Origin: Paraspadella gotoi
Lineage: Eukaryota > Chaetognatha
NCBI GenBank assembly: GCA_051294375.1
Contig: CM119270.1
Span: 21,349,391-21,413,390, forward strand
DNA length: 64,000 nucleotides
Direction: 5' to 3'
The translations under genes were made by a program, and so were the position numbers. How positions within the stretch are numbered: the first letter of the stretch is position 1; each line of letters starts with the position of its first letter. The notes beneath the pieces are model-generated. The model was given only the letters and a program-made list of their open reading frames with translations, did no database searches and was not told where the DNA came from. This document shows, in pieces, positions 37,419-48,015 of this stretch.

Positions 37419-40400
37419 TAACGAGAACGACGACGCGACAACGTACGACGGCAAAGGTGCTCGTATATGTTTACAAAGAAAGCTTTTACGATGATAGTTA
37501 AACAAACTCGCGTGACTTATATTTTTTGTTTCATTTTACATTGTTACATACTTTTTTTTTCAATTAGTATTTGTGTTTATATACAGTTTGTTTAATTTAA
37601 GTCGAAATCCAGTTTTATGAGTTGGATAAAAATAGAGATTTTGCTGATGATAGCCTCGTCTAGTCTTTTTGTTTTTTTTTCCTTTTTTTATTTACTTTTC
37701 GATTGCATACTCATTTGTTTACATTAATTTTTTTTAATAACTGTTATTACATGTGGTACTTTATGTAGTTTGTAGCCCCCCCCTCGCGCATTATATACGA
37801 ATAAAAAACATATATATAATAATCTCTGACTTCGGAGAATTTTTTCTTTTCTCTTGAAATAAAGAAAAATATTCTTCGTGATATTTTTTTGGGGTTTGAA
37901 TTCCTTATTTGGAAATTGATTCCTTATTTGGAATATTTATTCCTTATATTTGGAAGACGATTTCATTTTTCTTTTTAAAATCCATATCAGAATCTTTCCT
38001 TCTCTACGCGAAAACTTAATGTCTACGACCCCTTTTCATTTTCAAAAAAAAAAAATAAAAATAATAATTTTTTTTTTCCAAAAAAATAAGTGTTTTTTAT
38101 ACTATATAATACCGCAATTTTTACATGTTTTGTTATTCTTAAGTTATTAGGCCTAACTGAGAATTTAAATTGTGTAAAATATAGGCCAACAGAAATAAGA
38201 AAATACCGTTATGATCATTAATTAAAATTTTCAAAATTAAAGAAACAAATTTTTTAACCCATTAAGACGAACCAAGATTGGCAAAATGATGAACAACATA
38301 GATTTTTTTATAAAAAAATGGTGTTTTTTTCGTGTTAAGCTAATGAATTTTTAATAACTGTACTGTACAAACGGGTTGTTATATAACTTTATAAGCCCAT
38401 TACAAATTCAAGTTACACTTCCATTGAAAAATATAACGTTCTATGGCTGTATACAATTCAATGGTAATAAAAGAACTGATAGACACCGGCGAGTGAATAA
38501 ACTGTGTCAAAAGCACCCTCACATGCTGCTGTGATAATTTTTGAAAAGGAAAATCCCATTCATTCTATTTTGTTTAAATTTCTTAAAAAAACGCTTTCGT
38601 CTCCCTTAAAACAATGCCAAACAATTAAATACAACGACATCAACAAATATTACCAAAAAAAATAAATCTATTTGACATTTTTCGACTGGATTTTTTTTTT
38701 TTTTGGAAATAAGCGCGTGAGGTTTTGATGAGACCACAGGTTTCAACTTATGATAGATGTAATGTGATATAGTAGTTTACATAATCTTATCTGCATGGCT
38801 AAGTCAATGTTTCATCGTTAATTTGTTTATTTAGCTTTGTAGATACAATTCCCACACCCATCTTTGTAATATTGATATTTTTTTTCTCTGTTGCCAAAGG
38901 ACATTCAAAAATGAAGCATTTTTAAAAGAATACTCATGATTTCTCTCTTTTTTTTTCAATTTTAACGAATTCCCCACTTAATTTTTCCTTTTTATTTGTG
39001 GCTAATTTGATTTCGTTCTGTGAAGAGCGAAAATTCGCGTGACCGAAGTTCACAGTGAAAGAAAAAAAAATTCCTTTTTTCATTAAAAAAGGAAAAAGGT
39101 GAACGAATCCCTTTAGTATCATTCTGACCGTCATGTTGTATTTACCGACTCGAATCTTTAATTGTGTGGTACATTAATATCCTTTGTTGGAAGCTAAAAA
39201 CAAAAGGACAATCATCACCCAACTTTAATTCGCTCTTTTTTTTTTTTAAATTCGAGTTTGGATAGATGGCGCTTCTATGAAAAAAAAGAACTCTAGCTAG
39301 CTAAGTTGTCGTTGACTACCTTGTAATTGTAAATTAATTAATTTAAAAAATTACAATTACAAATTACATCGACTAACCATAGCAATAAAGAAAGCTCTTT
39401 TTCCGCAGTGTGTCAGTGGATTTAATAATGAATAAATAAACGTTCAATTATAAAATTCAAGCATTATAATCGAACACGAATAAATTGATGGAATGACGGG
39501 ATAACTGACGGGACAGTGGAACCACTCGATTGCATAGTAAATCCTGGACAGGGGGGGATTCGGCCGAGCACACAAATGGAGGGAGAACGAGTTCGAGTTC
39601 AGCATTCTTTTCATTTTTTTTTTATTTCTAATTCATAATTATTCCCGCAATGTAATAAAAATATTAATTCATAGAATTTTCCGTAGCGAGAAAACGAACG
39701 GAAACGACGAATCTTTTTTTTTTTCCTCCCGACGAAAAATTCAGGTTTTTATGACAAAAGGCAAACGTGGAAGTTGTAGCGTTCATGTGAATTTTTTTTT
39801 TTTTTTAAAATCAATAAAATTGAAAATAAACTTCGAAATATTATGTAGTGATATGCCTTTAGAAAATTTAGTAGGGAGGTAATATAAATAATGAGTAATA
39901 CAAATATTTTTTTTTATTTTTAAGGTCATTTTATTTAATAATGGTCAAGGTTTTGTTCCGCAAAAAAATTTTTTAAAAATTTTTAAAAAACGAATAACCG
40001 CCTTCACAAAAAACTGGCAGGGGTATGAAATGTTATTAAAAAAGTTTAAATTAATTAAATTAAATTTAATAAAAAAAGTTTAAAACACAAAAAATCATCC
40101 ACCGATTCGGTTTTCAAAAAAAAAAAAAAGAAATAAAAATTTAAAGAAAGTAGTTTGTTTGGGGAACATAGACCACGGTTGTTGAGTTTACAATTTTAAA
40201 ATGAGACATTAATTCGTTTTCAATACATTAATTTTTTTAATTGGTTTTGTACCAATTTTCCAGCTAGGTACCAAAAAGAAACATAAAATAATGTTATTAA
40301 CGCCCCTATGGTTAGGTAAAACTACGTTCACATGGATTAAGAAAAAAAAAAAGGTCAAACCAAAAAAAAAATAAAACAAAAATTCTATAAATAATTATAA

Positions 40401-43400
40401 AAACAAACCCTGAAATATAATATTTAATCTATACTTCGAATTATTATAAGGGTGAAAAGTTTCTCTCATCTATATTGAGTCATCACCCACCACAACACAC
40501 CCTGACCACCCCCCACAACCCCGTCCACACAATCACCAACGCCCACAACCCTGACCGACCACATAGCCAATCACCCCCCCCACAAAACCCTGACCAGAAC
40601 CACCGACCCTATTCTTCACGTCGCCGTGATCAAACACGCCACGCAGATCTCTTGGTGGCGCTGGTCATAACGCACTCGTCGTGAGCGTAGAGGGCGCCGC
40701 ATTTGACGCACAAGAGATGGTGCCACGCCCACTTCCGGCGGGCGAACGTTCGAGCCCGGATGCGAAGAAGGCGCCGGGCCCGCTGAAGCCGGCGGCGCCA
40801 GCGGGCGGCGGCGGGGCGGAAAACGCGGTCGACCGGCGACGGCGATGGGCGGTAAGGAAGGAAATGCGTCCGACCATCGAAGTCAGGGGCGTCGGCGGCG
40901 TTCCCGGCGCCGGTCCATTCGCCGCCGGCGTCATTTTCGTTGCTCTCGGTGACTTGAAATCGCATCCTCAGCGAGTGGCGCCTTTCCGTCCGGCGTAGAA
41001 TGGGAAGATTTTTCCGCAGCAGCAGCGGCAGCAGCACGGCGGGAGCGATCGTTGGGCGCCCATCGAAGATCGGCGGCGCAGCGGACCAGTCGGCGCGGCC
41101 CTGTGTGTCAGCGGCGCCCGTTGGAGGTCGAAAGCATCGTGGGTCGAGATCGACTGAGGCGGGGCGTCGAATGAGCGAGTTTAGCGGCGCCGGAAATGAC
41201 GCCGGGCCGATTGCGCGTTCCGAGAGAGTTGCACGACGCCGGTCCTGACCCGGTGGGCGTCGGCGGCGTCGCGTGGGTCAGCATCGAGACACCAGCTGCT
41301 TCGCCTGTGCCTCACTGGGCGTCGTTCAGCGCCGAAGCCGCTGTAGCAGTTCCAGTAGCTGCAGCAGACGACGCAGCAGACGACCCCGACTGAGGAGATT
41401 TGTTTTCCGGCAACGGAAAACTTGGATGTCGGTCTCTGATTGTCGGTCACGACTCCGACGCAGCCGTGGAGAAAAGTCGGCTTTGACGACGCCGCCGCCC
41501 CGCCGCCACCGCAGGAGAACTCGACGCCGGATGCTGCAGACCGATTTGCTGCAAATTGATTTGCTGATAACGATAATTTGCTCTTGAATCTTTCTCTCCA
41601 GTTCTTTTTGCTGACATCTGAATCTTTCGCAGCTCGAGTTCCAGGGCGACAAGTGCGAAGGCTGCGTCGTTGGGTGTGGCTGCTGCCTGCTGTTGCTGAG
41701 GACGCGGCCGCTGCTGCTTCTTCGACGGTGGATCGGATTGTTTTGTTTGTTGCCAGGCGACGGAGAGGAGAGACGCGGCGAGAGAAGTGAGAGGATTTCT
41801 CGTGGTTAGTGGTCGTCGTCGTCGTCGCCGTCGGCGGTCCGGCCGCTGGAAGAGACTGATGGAGTTGATGTTGCTTGCGGTTGGAGATTGTGATGGGGCT
41901 GGTGACGCTTGTAGGTCGTTGATGGGAGCGGAGGTCCTTCAATGAGGACGGAAAGGGAAATCCTCTGGGGACACACCTGAGCGGAGAGGGAGAGGTGGGA
42001 GAGGGGGTGGGGGTGGAAGGACGGTTGAATGAGGGAAGATTCTCGATATTGTCCAATTTCATACAAGCAAATATGGTTTAAGACTTTTCAATCAAAATAT
42101 TATCAAAAATTGTATATTCTTGATGTCTTAACGTTGTCATTACTAACGAATTAACTGACAATTGAAGATATCAAATTCTTTAAACACAGAAACATTTAAA
42201 CACATCTAGAAGGTGAAATTCAGTCAATTCAAGGAGACAAAGTGATACAGAAGTAAATGTACAAAGTAGTTAGATTGTAGAGTGCAAGAAAGTAGAAAAT
42301 GTAACATTTCCACACTATTTCTTAAGTCTGTAGAAAACTTTTATGTTGTATATTAACTATTAACTTTATCAATCATAATCGCCATCATCAATATTTATTA
42401 ACTTTAACTTTTATACTTTTTATCAACTGACATAATCGCCATCAATCACATTAAAAATTGTTAAGCAGTACGTGAGAGTAGTCGGGAAGTCGCGACAGAG
42501 AAAACGCCCCTNNNNNNNNNNNNNNNNNNNNNNNNNCCCCCCCCATCCAAATTTCCCAAGGCGGACCCCACTCTTACTTCGACCTGAGCCTGAGTCACTT
42601 GGACCGCCATCTCAGCGAGCGACACTCGCGGGTCGGCGGCGGCGCGGGCGGCAGCGGAGGCGGCGCCGCAGCTGGAGGCGCCGGCAGCGTCGACTCTCTG
42701 CCGTCGTCTCCGTTCGGCGGAGCGGCGCCGAATTCGTTGGCGCCGAACGCGCATCACGGAAGAAGCGTGACGCCGGGAATTCCGCCATCGCATCATCATC
42801 ATCATCATCATCACCCGGGTGAGGTGGTTATCAGGAGGCATCGATTTAATCATCATCATCATCATCATTATCAGCTTCATCATCATGATCATCATCATCA
42901 TCATCATCATCATTATTATTTAATATCTATTAGAGACGAATATCTGATTCTCATGTTTTGTGTGACTTTAAAAGTACTGCGACAAATTTTTAATTGAGTT
43001 TTAGCGTACAGTAAATGAATAAATAAATGATCTACAGTACAGTCCTGAGCAAAAAAAAGAGGGCACTCTTAAGTTCTAAATAGCGCGCGTTTTATTCATG
43101 TATTCACAAAAATTTTAATTGGTCAATGTAAATGTTTAAATATTGAATCTATATGTGTAAGTTTAAAAAAAATCGGTCCCAGTATTCAAGAGCTATAGCA
43201 ATCGAAATATAATTGGTCAAAACAAAAAAAATGGGGGGAAAATTTTTTTAAAAAATTTAAGGAAAACCGATGATGCTGTTTAGCCTTGATTTTTGGGCGT
43301 TGTATTCATGTATAATAAAATATTAGGCATGGAAAGAGTTGATTTTAAAAAGAGGAATACATATGTGCAAGTTTAAAGAAAATCGGTCTTGTCACTCAAG

Positions 43401-44198
43401 AGATATGGTACCCTCAAAACAATAGGTTAAAATATGTAAATTTTTATCTGCTTTGTTTAAGAAGTTACTTTTAAAAAATCATTGCTAAATATAAACCAAA
43501 TTTGCACCAATGGTTCCTTTTAATAAAGGAATCTAACAAGATTTATTTGGGTAATGTTTTAGGTTGTCCTCTTTTTTTTTTGCACATTTGTGTAAATTGT
43601 AATCGCCTGACATAAAAAGCCTCACCTTTCATTCCTCACGCTTCCCCCACCCCCCTCCTTCCAGGCCTCGCTCCACCCGACGGCAACCACCTGGCACGCC
43701 TTCCCCTCGACGGCGTCTCTCTTCGCCAAATGGTGGAGCAGCACGCCGCCGCAGCGGGAGGCGCTTACCCCGGCAGCACCGAGGCGGCCATGATGGCAGC
43801 AGCCCACGCAGCGGCAGCTGTCGTCAGCGGCTCCGCTGGACACGCCGGTCACGGTGAGGAGAGGGAAGAGGGAAGAGGAACGGGTTGGGGTCTCGTTCAT
43901 TGAATGAGGAAGTTTAAATTAAAAAAAAAAATATTAATATTATTTTGTTCCGATATTTTCTCTTTTTTTTTTCCTTCTTCAAATGATTAAATTTCTTTTT
44001 TCCTATTTCTTAATTTCTTTTTTTTTTCGTTTTATTTTTCAATTTTTTTACCTCCATTTTTTTTATCTTTAACGGTTTTTGCGCTTTTCTATTCCTTTTT
44101 CTGTCCATTTCTCTTATTTGCATCTTTTTTTTAATNNNNNNNNNNAACACCCTCTGACGGCGACGTCTCCTCATTTGTGGACGAATTTGAGGCGATGA
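27780..44198 (+). CDS. C2H2 zinc-finger/AT-hook nuclear protein, gapped (rotund-related, possibly dati-like)
   Basis: Visible exons with matching phases: 27780-28116 (cut by gaps on both sides), 28661-28731, 28841-29013, 29438-29622, 29842-30283, 30936-31130, about 42537-42818, 43665-43853, and a terminal exon seen as 36635-36723 in the duplicated segment and partly at 44146-44198. It encodes an AT-hook (RARGRPRKG), a half finger, then fingers CMHCFKAF, CSFCEKAFKQLSHLQQH, CKLDGCSRAFAQLSNLQQH and CNICTKMFATESGLKTH. A second AT-hook-like RGRGRPRG follows, then Gly/His/Ala-rich tails including eight His. The fingers resemble rotund/ZNF384 and insect datilografo. It is probably a nuclear DNA-binding regulator. 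Exons in the gap at 28117-28518, including the first finger's cysteines, are missing. Confidence 0.78.
28117..28518. other. Assembly gap, 402 N, in the second zinc-finger gene
   Basis: The left edge is coding (Gly-rich frame) and the right edge is (GACA)n in intron. The missing piece should include the end of the AT-hook exon and probably the exon with the first finger's cysteines, unless that exon lies elsewhere. Confidence 0.9.
28661..29622 (+). CDS. Finger exons of the second zinc-finger gene
   Basis: 28661-28731 gives FPDKSVLHAHWKERH, the helix half of a finger whose Cys pair must lie in the preceding gap. 28841-29013 and 29438-29622 give four C2H2 fingers with HSGERKH and HTGERPY linkers. 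Finger C-x4-C spacing (CKLDGC) matches the equivalent finger of the rotund-like gene, but intron positions differ (after RRHT, phase 1, here; after SHLQ, phase 0, there). A second acceptor at 28860-28861, 21 bases inside the second exon, would also keep the frame and drop PVSLPFR. Confidence 0.85.
29842..31130 (+). CDS. Post-finger exons of the second zinc-finger gene
   Basis: 29842-30283 starts YHDPVLKRLESDVSRGELN, has a second AT-hook-like motif PRGRGRPRG, then Gly/His/Asn/Ala low complexity. 30936-31130 encodes a Ser/Thr/Pro-rich segment (ITPITLPSTAHGYGPG). Both exons have GT-AG borders and matching phase 1 junctions (GTGAGG at 30284, GTGAGT at 31131). The overlapping Arg-rich frames are shadows of the GC-rich coding sequence. 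Confidence 0.8.
31131..35395. other. Large intron or misjoined sequence with possible retroelement remnants
   Basis: No conserved protein domain was recognised. Short Arg/Ser-rich frames occur at 31845-32057 (+) and 33348-33554 (-). A purine-rich tract followed by TGTTAAGTTAAGACA (about 32090-32155) and an AATAAA-containing block (about 34080) hint at decayed LTR sequence but no paired LTRs were found. A GC-rich patch lies at 34360-34590. The composition differs from the T-rich, microsatellite-rich neighbours. Confidence 0.35.
36056..36244 (+). pseudogene. Frameshifted copy of a second-zinc-finger-gene exon
   Basis: This matches the intact exon 43665-43853 but has several single-base indels, for example CCCGACGCAACC for CCCGACGGCAACC and GCAGCAGGGAGG for GCAGCGGGAGG. 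The frame of the intact copy (GLAPPDGNHLARLPLDG) is lost early. Most likely a sequence-quality effect rather than a decayed gene. Confidence 0.75.
36635..36723 (+). CDS. Terminal exon of the second zinc-finger gene, as seen in the duplicate
   Basis: After a (CT)n tract and CTCCAG, the frame continues with phase 1 from GHAGHG into DPIPSSPAHLLASPTM and ends SQHL then TGA at 36721. In the other copy this exon is replaced by 10 N, and the sequence after the gap has one more C (AACACCCTCTGACGG). That C would change the end to HPLTATSPHLWTNLRR and move the stop to 44196. Since this segment is indel-rich, the longer end is at least as likely. Confidence 0.6.
40616..42066 (-). pseudogene. Frameshifted copy of Asx terminal exon
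   Basis: Minus-strand sequence parallels Asx exon 10 (48016-49364) through [18 protein letters not shown], but the frame breaks several times because of small indels. Pieces lie in different frames: 40630-41037, 40665-40934 and 41181-42062. It is upstream of nothing that could express it as part of Asx, whose preceding exon at 49850-50075 lies beyond the intact copy. Confidence 0.8.
42512..42536. other. Assembly gap, 25 N
   Basis: Lies exactly between the end of the indel-rich copy and a unique coding exon of the second zinc-finger gene. Confidence 0.98.
42537..43853 (+). CDS. His-rich and Ala-rich exons of the second zinc-finger gene
   Basis: The first exon enters from the gap and runs to 42818 (CACCCGG|GTGAGG), reading GGPHSYFDLSLSHLDRHLSE, Gly/Ala repeats, then eight His. 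HLDRHLSERH resembles the H-x4-H half of a C2H2 finger. It joins phase 1 to 43665-43853, with RLPLDGVSLRQMVEQHAAAA, an Ala-rich helix-prone segment, ending at GTGAGG. The link to exons at or before 31130 is inferred from strand, phase and style; about 11 kb including the duplicate separates them. Confidence 0.65.
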
Positions 44199-44783
44199 GT
44201 TTTTTTTGCCATCACGTGACGCGACTCGGCTGGTCGGTCAGTCCCTCTAACTGTGGAATCACTGTGATTAATGACTCTTTAAATCACGTGATTCTTTTGT
44301 CATCGGCGTCGAATCTCCTCAGCGACATCTGTCGAAAGAAAATGAAACCAAAAGGAAACGAATAAGATAAGATAAGATGACGACGACGACGACGACGACG
44401 ACGGTGACAACGACCTCAAAAGCTAACAACGACAACAACAACAACAACAACAACATTTCCTCGACGCAAAAACTTTTTACGGAGATTCGACAAAAAAAAA
44501 ACAAAAAACAAGCAAATCGACAATCAATCGACAATCAATGAAGGCAATCAAAGTTACATTTACCATCAAGCGATCGACAATCATTGCGAAGGCGCCGTGG
44601 GTTGCGCCACGGACGTTGCGATGGCGCCGTGGGTTGCGCCACCGACGTTGCGATGGCGCCGTGGGTTGCGCCACCGACGTTGCAACAGCGCCATGGCCAC
44701 CATAATGACCGTCTTCTCTCCCTCCTCCCAAATAGAAAATGAAACCAATAATAAACTTTTTCCTTTCGAAATGTGATAAAACG

Positions 44784-44866
<83 letters not shown>

Positions 44867-47800
44867 CAAAGGTGGCTCGTAATGTTTACAAAAGAAAAGC
44901 TTTACGAAGATAGTTAAACAAACTCGCGTGACTTATATTTTTTTTTTCATTTTACATTGTTACAACTTTTTTTTTCAATTAGTATTTGTGTTTATATACA
45001 GTTTGTTAATTTAGTCGAAATCCAGTTTTATGAGTTGGATTAAAAATAGAGATTTTGCTGATGATAGCCTCGCTAGTCTTTTTGTTTTTTTCCTTTTTTT
45101 TATCATTACTTTTCGATTGCATACTCATTTGTTTACATTAATTTTTTTATACTGTTATTACATGTGTACTTTATGTAGTTGTAGCCCCCCCCTCGCCATT
45201 ATATACGAATAAAACATATATATAATAATCTCTGACTTCGGAGAATTTTTTCTTTTCTCTTGAAATAAGAAAAATATTCTTCGTGATATTTTGGGGTTTG
45301 AATTCCTTATTTGGAAATTGATTCCTTATTTGGAAATTTGATTCCTTATTTGGAAGACGATTTCATTTTTCTTTTTAAAATCCATATCAGAATCTTCCTT
45401 CTCTACGCGAAAACTTAATGTCTACGACCCCTTTTCATTTTCAAAAAAATAAAAATAAAAATAATATTTTTTTTCAAAAAATAAAAATAATATTTTTTTT
45501 CAAAAAATAAGTGTTTTTATACTATATATACCGCAATTTTACATGTTTTGTATTTCTTAAGTTATTAGGCCTAACTAGAAATTTAAATTGTGTAAAAATA
45601 TAGGCACACAGAAATAAGAAAATACCGTTATGATCATTAATCTAAATTTTAAAATTAAAGAAAACAATTTTTTAACCATTAAGACGAAACCAAGAATTGG
45701 CAAAATGATGACAACATAGATTTTTTTATAAAAAAATGGTGTTTTCTTCGTGTTAAGCTAATGAATTTTTAAACTGTACTGTACAAACGGTGTTGTTATA
45801 ACTTTATAAGCCAATTACAAATCAAGTTACACTTCCATGAAACGAATAAACGTTCTATGTGCTGTATACAATTCAATGGTAATATAGAACCGCGAGTGAT
45901 TAAACTGTGTCAAAAGCACCCTCAACTGCTGCTGTGATAATTTTTGAAAAGGAAATCATCCCATTCATTCTATTTTTGTTAAATTTCTTAAAAAACGCTT
46001 TCGTCTCCCTTAAAACAAATGCCAAACAATTAAATACAACGACATCAACAAATATTACCAAAAAAAATAAATCTATTTGACATTTTCGACTGGATTTTTT
46101 TTTTTTTTTTTTGGAAATAAGCGCGTGAGGTTTTGATGAGACCCAAGGTTTCAACTTATGATAGATGTAATGTGATATTAGTTTACATAATCTTATCTGC
46201 ATGGCTAAGTCAATGTTTCATCGTTAATTTGTTTATTTAGCTTTGTAGATACAATTCCCACACCCATCTTTGTAATATTGATATTTTTTTTTCTCTGTTG
46301 CCAAAGGACATTCAAAAATGAAGCATTTTTAAAGAATACTCATGATTTCTCTCTTTTTTTTTCATTTTAACGAATTCCCCACTTAATTTTTCCTTTTTAT
46401 TTGTGGCTAATTTGATTTCGTTCTGTGAAGAGCGAAATTCGCGTGAACCGAAGTTCACAGTGAAAGAAAAAAAATTCCTTTTTTCATTAAAAAAGGAAAA
46501 AGGTGAACGAATCCCTTTAGTATCATTCTGACCGTCATGTTGTATTTACCTCGAACTCTTTAATTGTGTGGTACATTAATATCCTTTGTTGGAAGCTAAA
46601 AACAAAAGGACAATCATCACCCAACTTTAATTCGCTCTTTTTTTTTTAAATTCGAGTTTGGATAGATGGCGCTTCTATGAAAAAAAAGAACTCTAGCTAG
46701 CTAAGTTGTCGTTGACTACCTTGTAATTGTAAATTAATTAATTTAAAAAATTACAATTACAAATTACAATCGACTAACCATAGCAATAAAGAAAGCTCTT
46801 TTTCCGCAGTGTGTCAGTGGATTTAATAATGAATAAATAAACGTTCAATTATAAAATTCAAGCATTATCAATCGAACACGAATAAATTGATGGAATGACG
46901 GGATAACTGACGGGACAGTGGAACCACTCGATTGCATAGTAAATCCTGGACAGGGGGGGATTCGGACGAGCACAGAAATTTGGAGGGAGAAACGAGTTCG
47001 CAGTTCAGCATTCTTTTCATTTTTTTTTTATTTCTAATTCATAATTCCCGCAATGTAATAAAAATATTAATTCATTGGATTTTCCTGACTGAGAAACGAC
47101 GGAAACGACGAATCTTTTTTTTTTTCCTCCCGACGAAAAAATTTCAAGGTTTTTATGACAAAAAGGCAAACGTGGAAGTTGTAGCGTTCATGTGAATTTT
47201 TTTTTTTTTTTTAAATCAATAAAATTGAAAATAAACTTCGAAATATTATGTAGTGATATGATCCTTTAGAAAATTTAGTAGGGAGTAATTAAAATAATGA
47301 GTAATACAAATATTTTTTTTTATTTTTAAGGTCATTTTATTTAATAATGGTCAAGGTTTTGTTCCGCAAAAAAATTTTTAAAAAATTTTTAAAACGAATA
47401 ACCGCCCTCACAAAAACTTGGCAGGGGTAAGAAATTTTATTAAAAAAAGTTTAAATTAATTTAATTAAATTTTAATAAAAAAAGTTTAAAACACAAAAAT
47501 CATCATCGATTCGGTTTTTCAAAAAAAAAAAAAGAATAAAAATTTAAAGAAAGTTAGTTTGTTTGGGGACATAGACCGGTTGTTGAGTTTACAATTTTAA
47601 ATGAGATCATTACATTCGTTTTCAAATTACAATAATTTTTTTATTGGTTGTACCAATTTCACTAGGTACCAAAAAGAAACATAAAAAGTATTAACGCCCC
47701 TAATGGTTAGGATAAAAACTACGTTCACGATTAAAAGAAAAAAAAAAGGTCAAACCAAAAAAAAAAATAAAACAAAAATCTATAAAATAATTATAAAAAC

Positions 47801-48015
47801 AAACCCGAAATATATTTAATCTAACTTCGAAAATATTAATTCCATTTAAGGGTGAAAAGTTCTCTCATCCTTTTGAGTCATCACACCCCACACAACCCTG
47901 ACCACCCCCCACAACCCCGTCCACACAATCACCAACGCCCACAACCCTGACCGACCACATAGCCAATCAACCCCCCCCCCACAAAAAACCCTGACCGAAC
48001 CACCGACCCTATTCT
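44199..48015. other. Convergent 3' region between the second zinc-finger gene and Asx
   Basis: AT-rich with long T and A runs and no protein gene. It holds three 32-bp repeats with GATGGCGCCGTGGG at 44590-44690, (ACG)n at 44781-44866, an AATAAA at 45208-45213 that could end the plus-strand gene, and a hairpin near 46720-46765 built on TTGTAATTGTAA and its reverse complement. The Asx poly(A) site should lie below 48016 on the minus strand but no single site stands out. Confidence 0.55.
44585..44690. repeat. Three 32-bp GC-rich repeats with GCCAT/ATGGC cores
   Basis: The unit runs GCGATGGCGCCGTGGGTTGC plus twelve more bases and occurs three times, the first copy diverged, followed by CAGCGCCATGG. 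It lies in the presumed 3' UTR of the second zinc-finger gene. The duplicate at 37130-37275 is rearranged in this part. Confidence 0.7.

Larger units (their letters stand above)
35396..42511. repeat. About 7.1-kb near-copy of 43.04-49.88 kb, indel-rich
   Basis: From AGTCTGTGGC at 35401 to the 25-N gap at 42512, the sequence follows 43037-49882 in the same order and orientation. Differences are mostly one- or two-base indels in homopolymers plus small substitutions, for example GCGCGGCG against GCGCGCG. It contains degraded copies of a coding exon of the second zinc-finger gene and of Asx exon 10, and it also carries a (CT)n tract and terminal exon where the other copy has 10 N. No insertion borders, target-site duplication or mobile genes are visible. 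Confidence 0.9.

Noticed and set aside
36056-42066. Genuine recent gene duplication of Asx and the zinc-finger exons
   Set aside because: Indels concentrate in homopolymers across coding and non-coding parts alike and the copy ends at a gap. An assembly cause is simpler, although depth data would be needed to exclude a real duplication.
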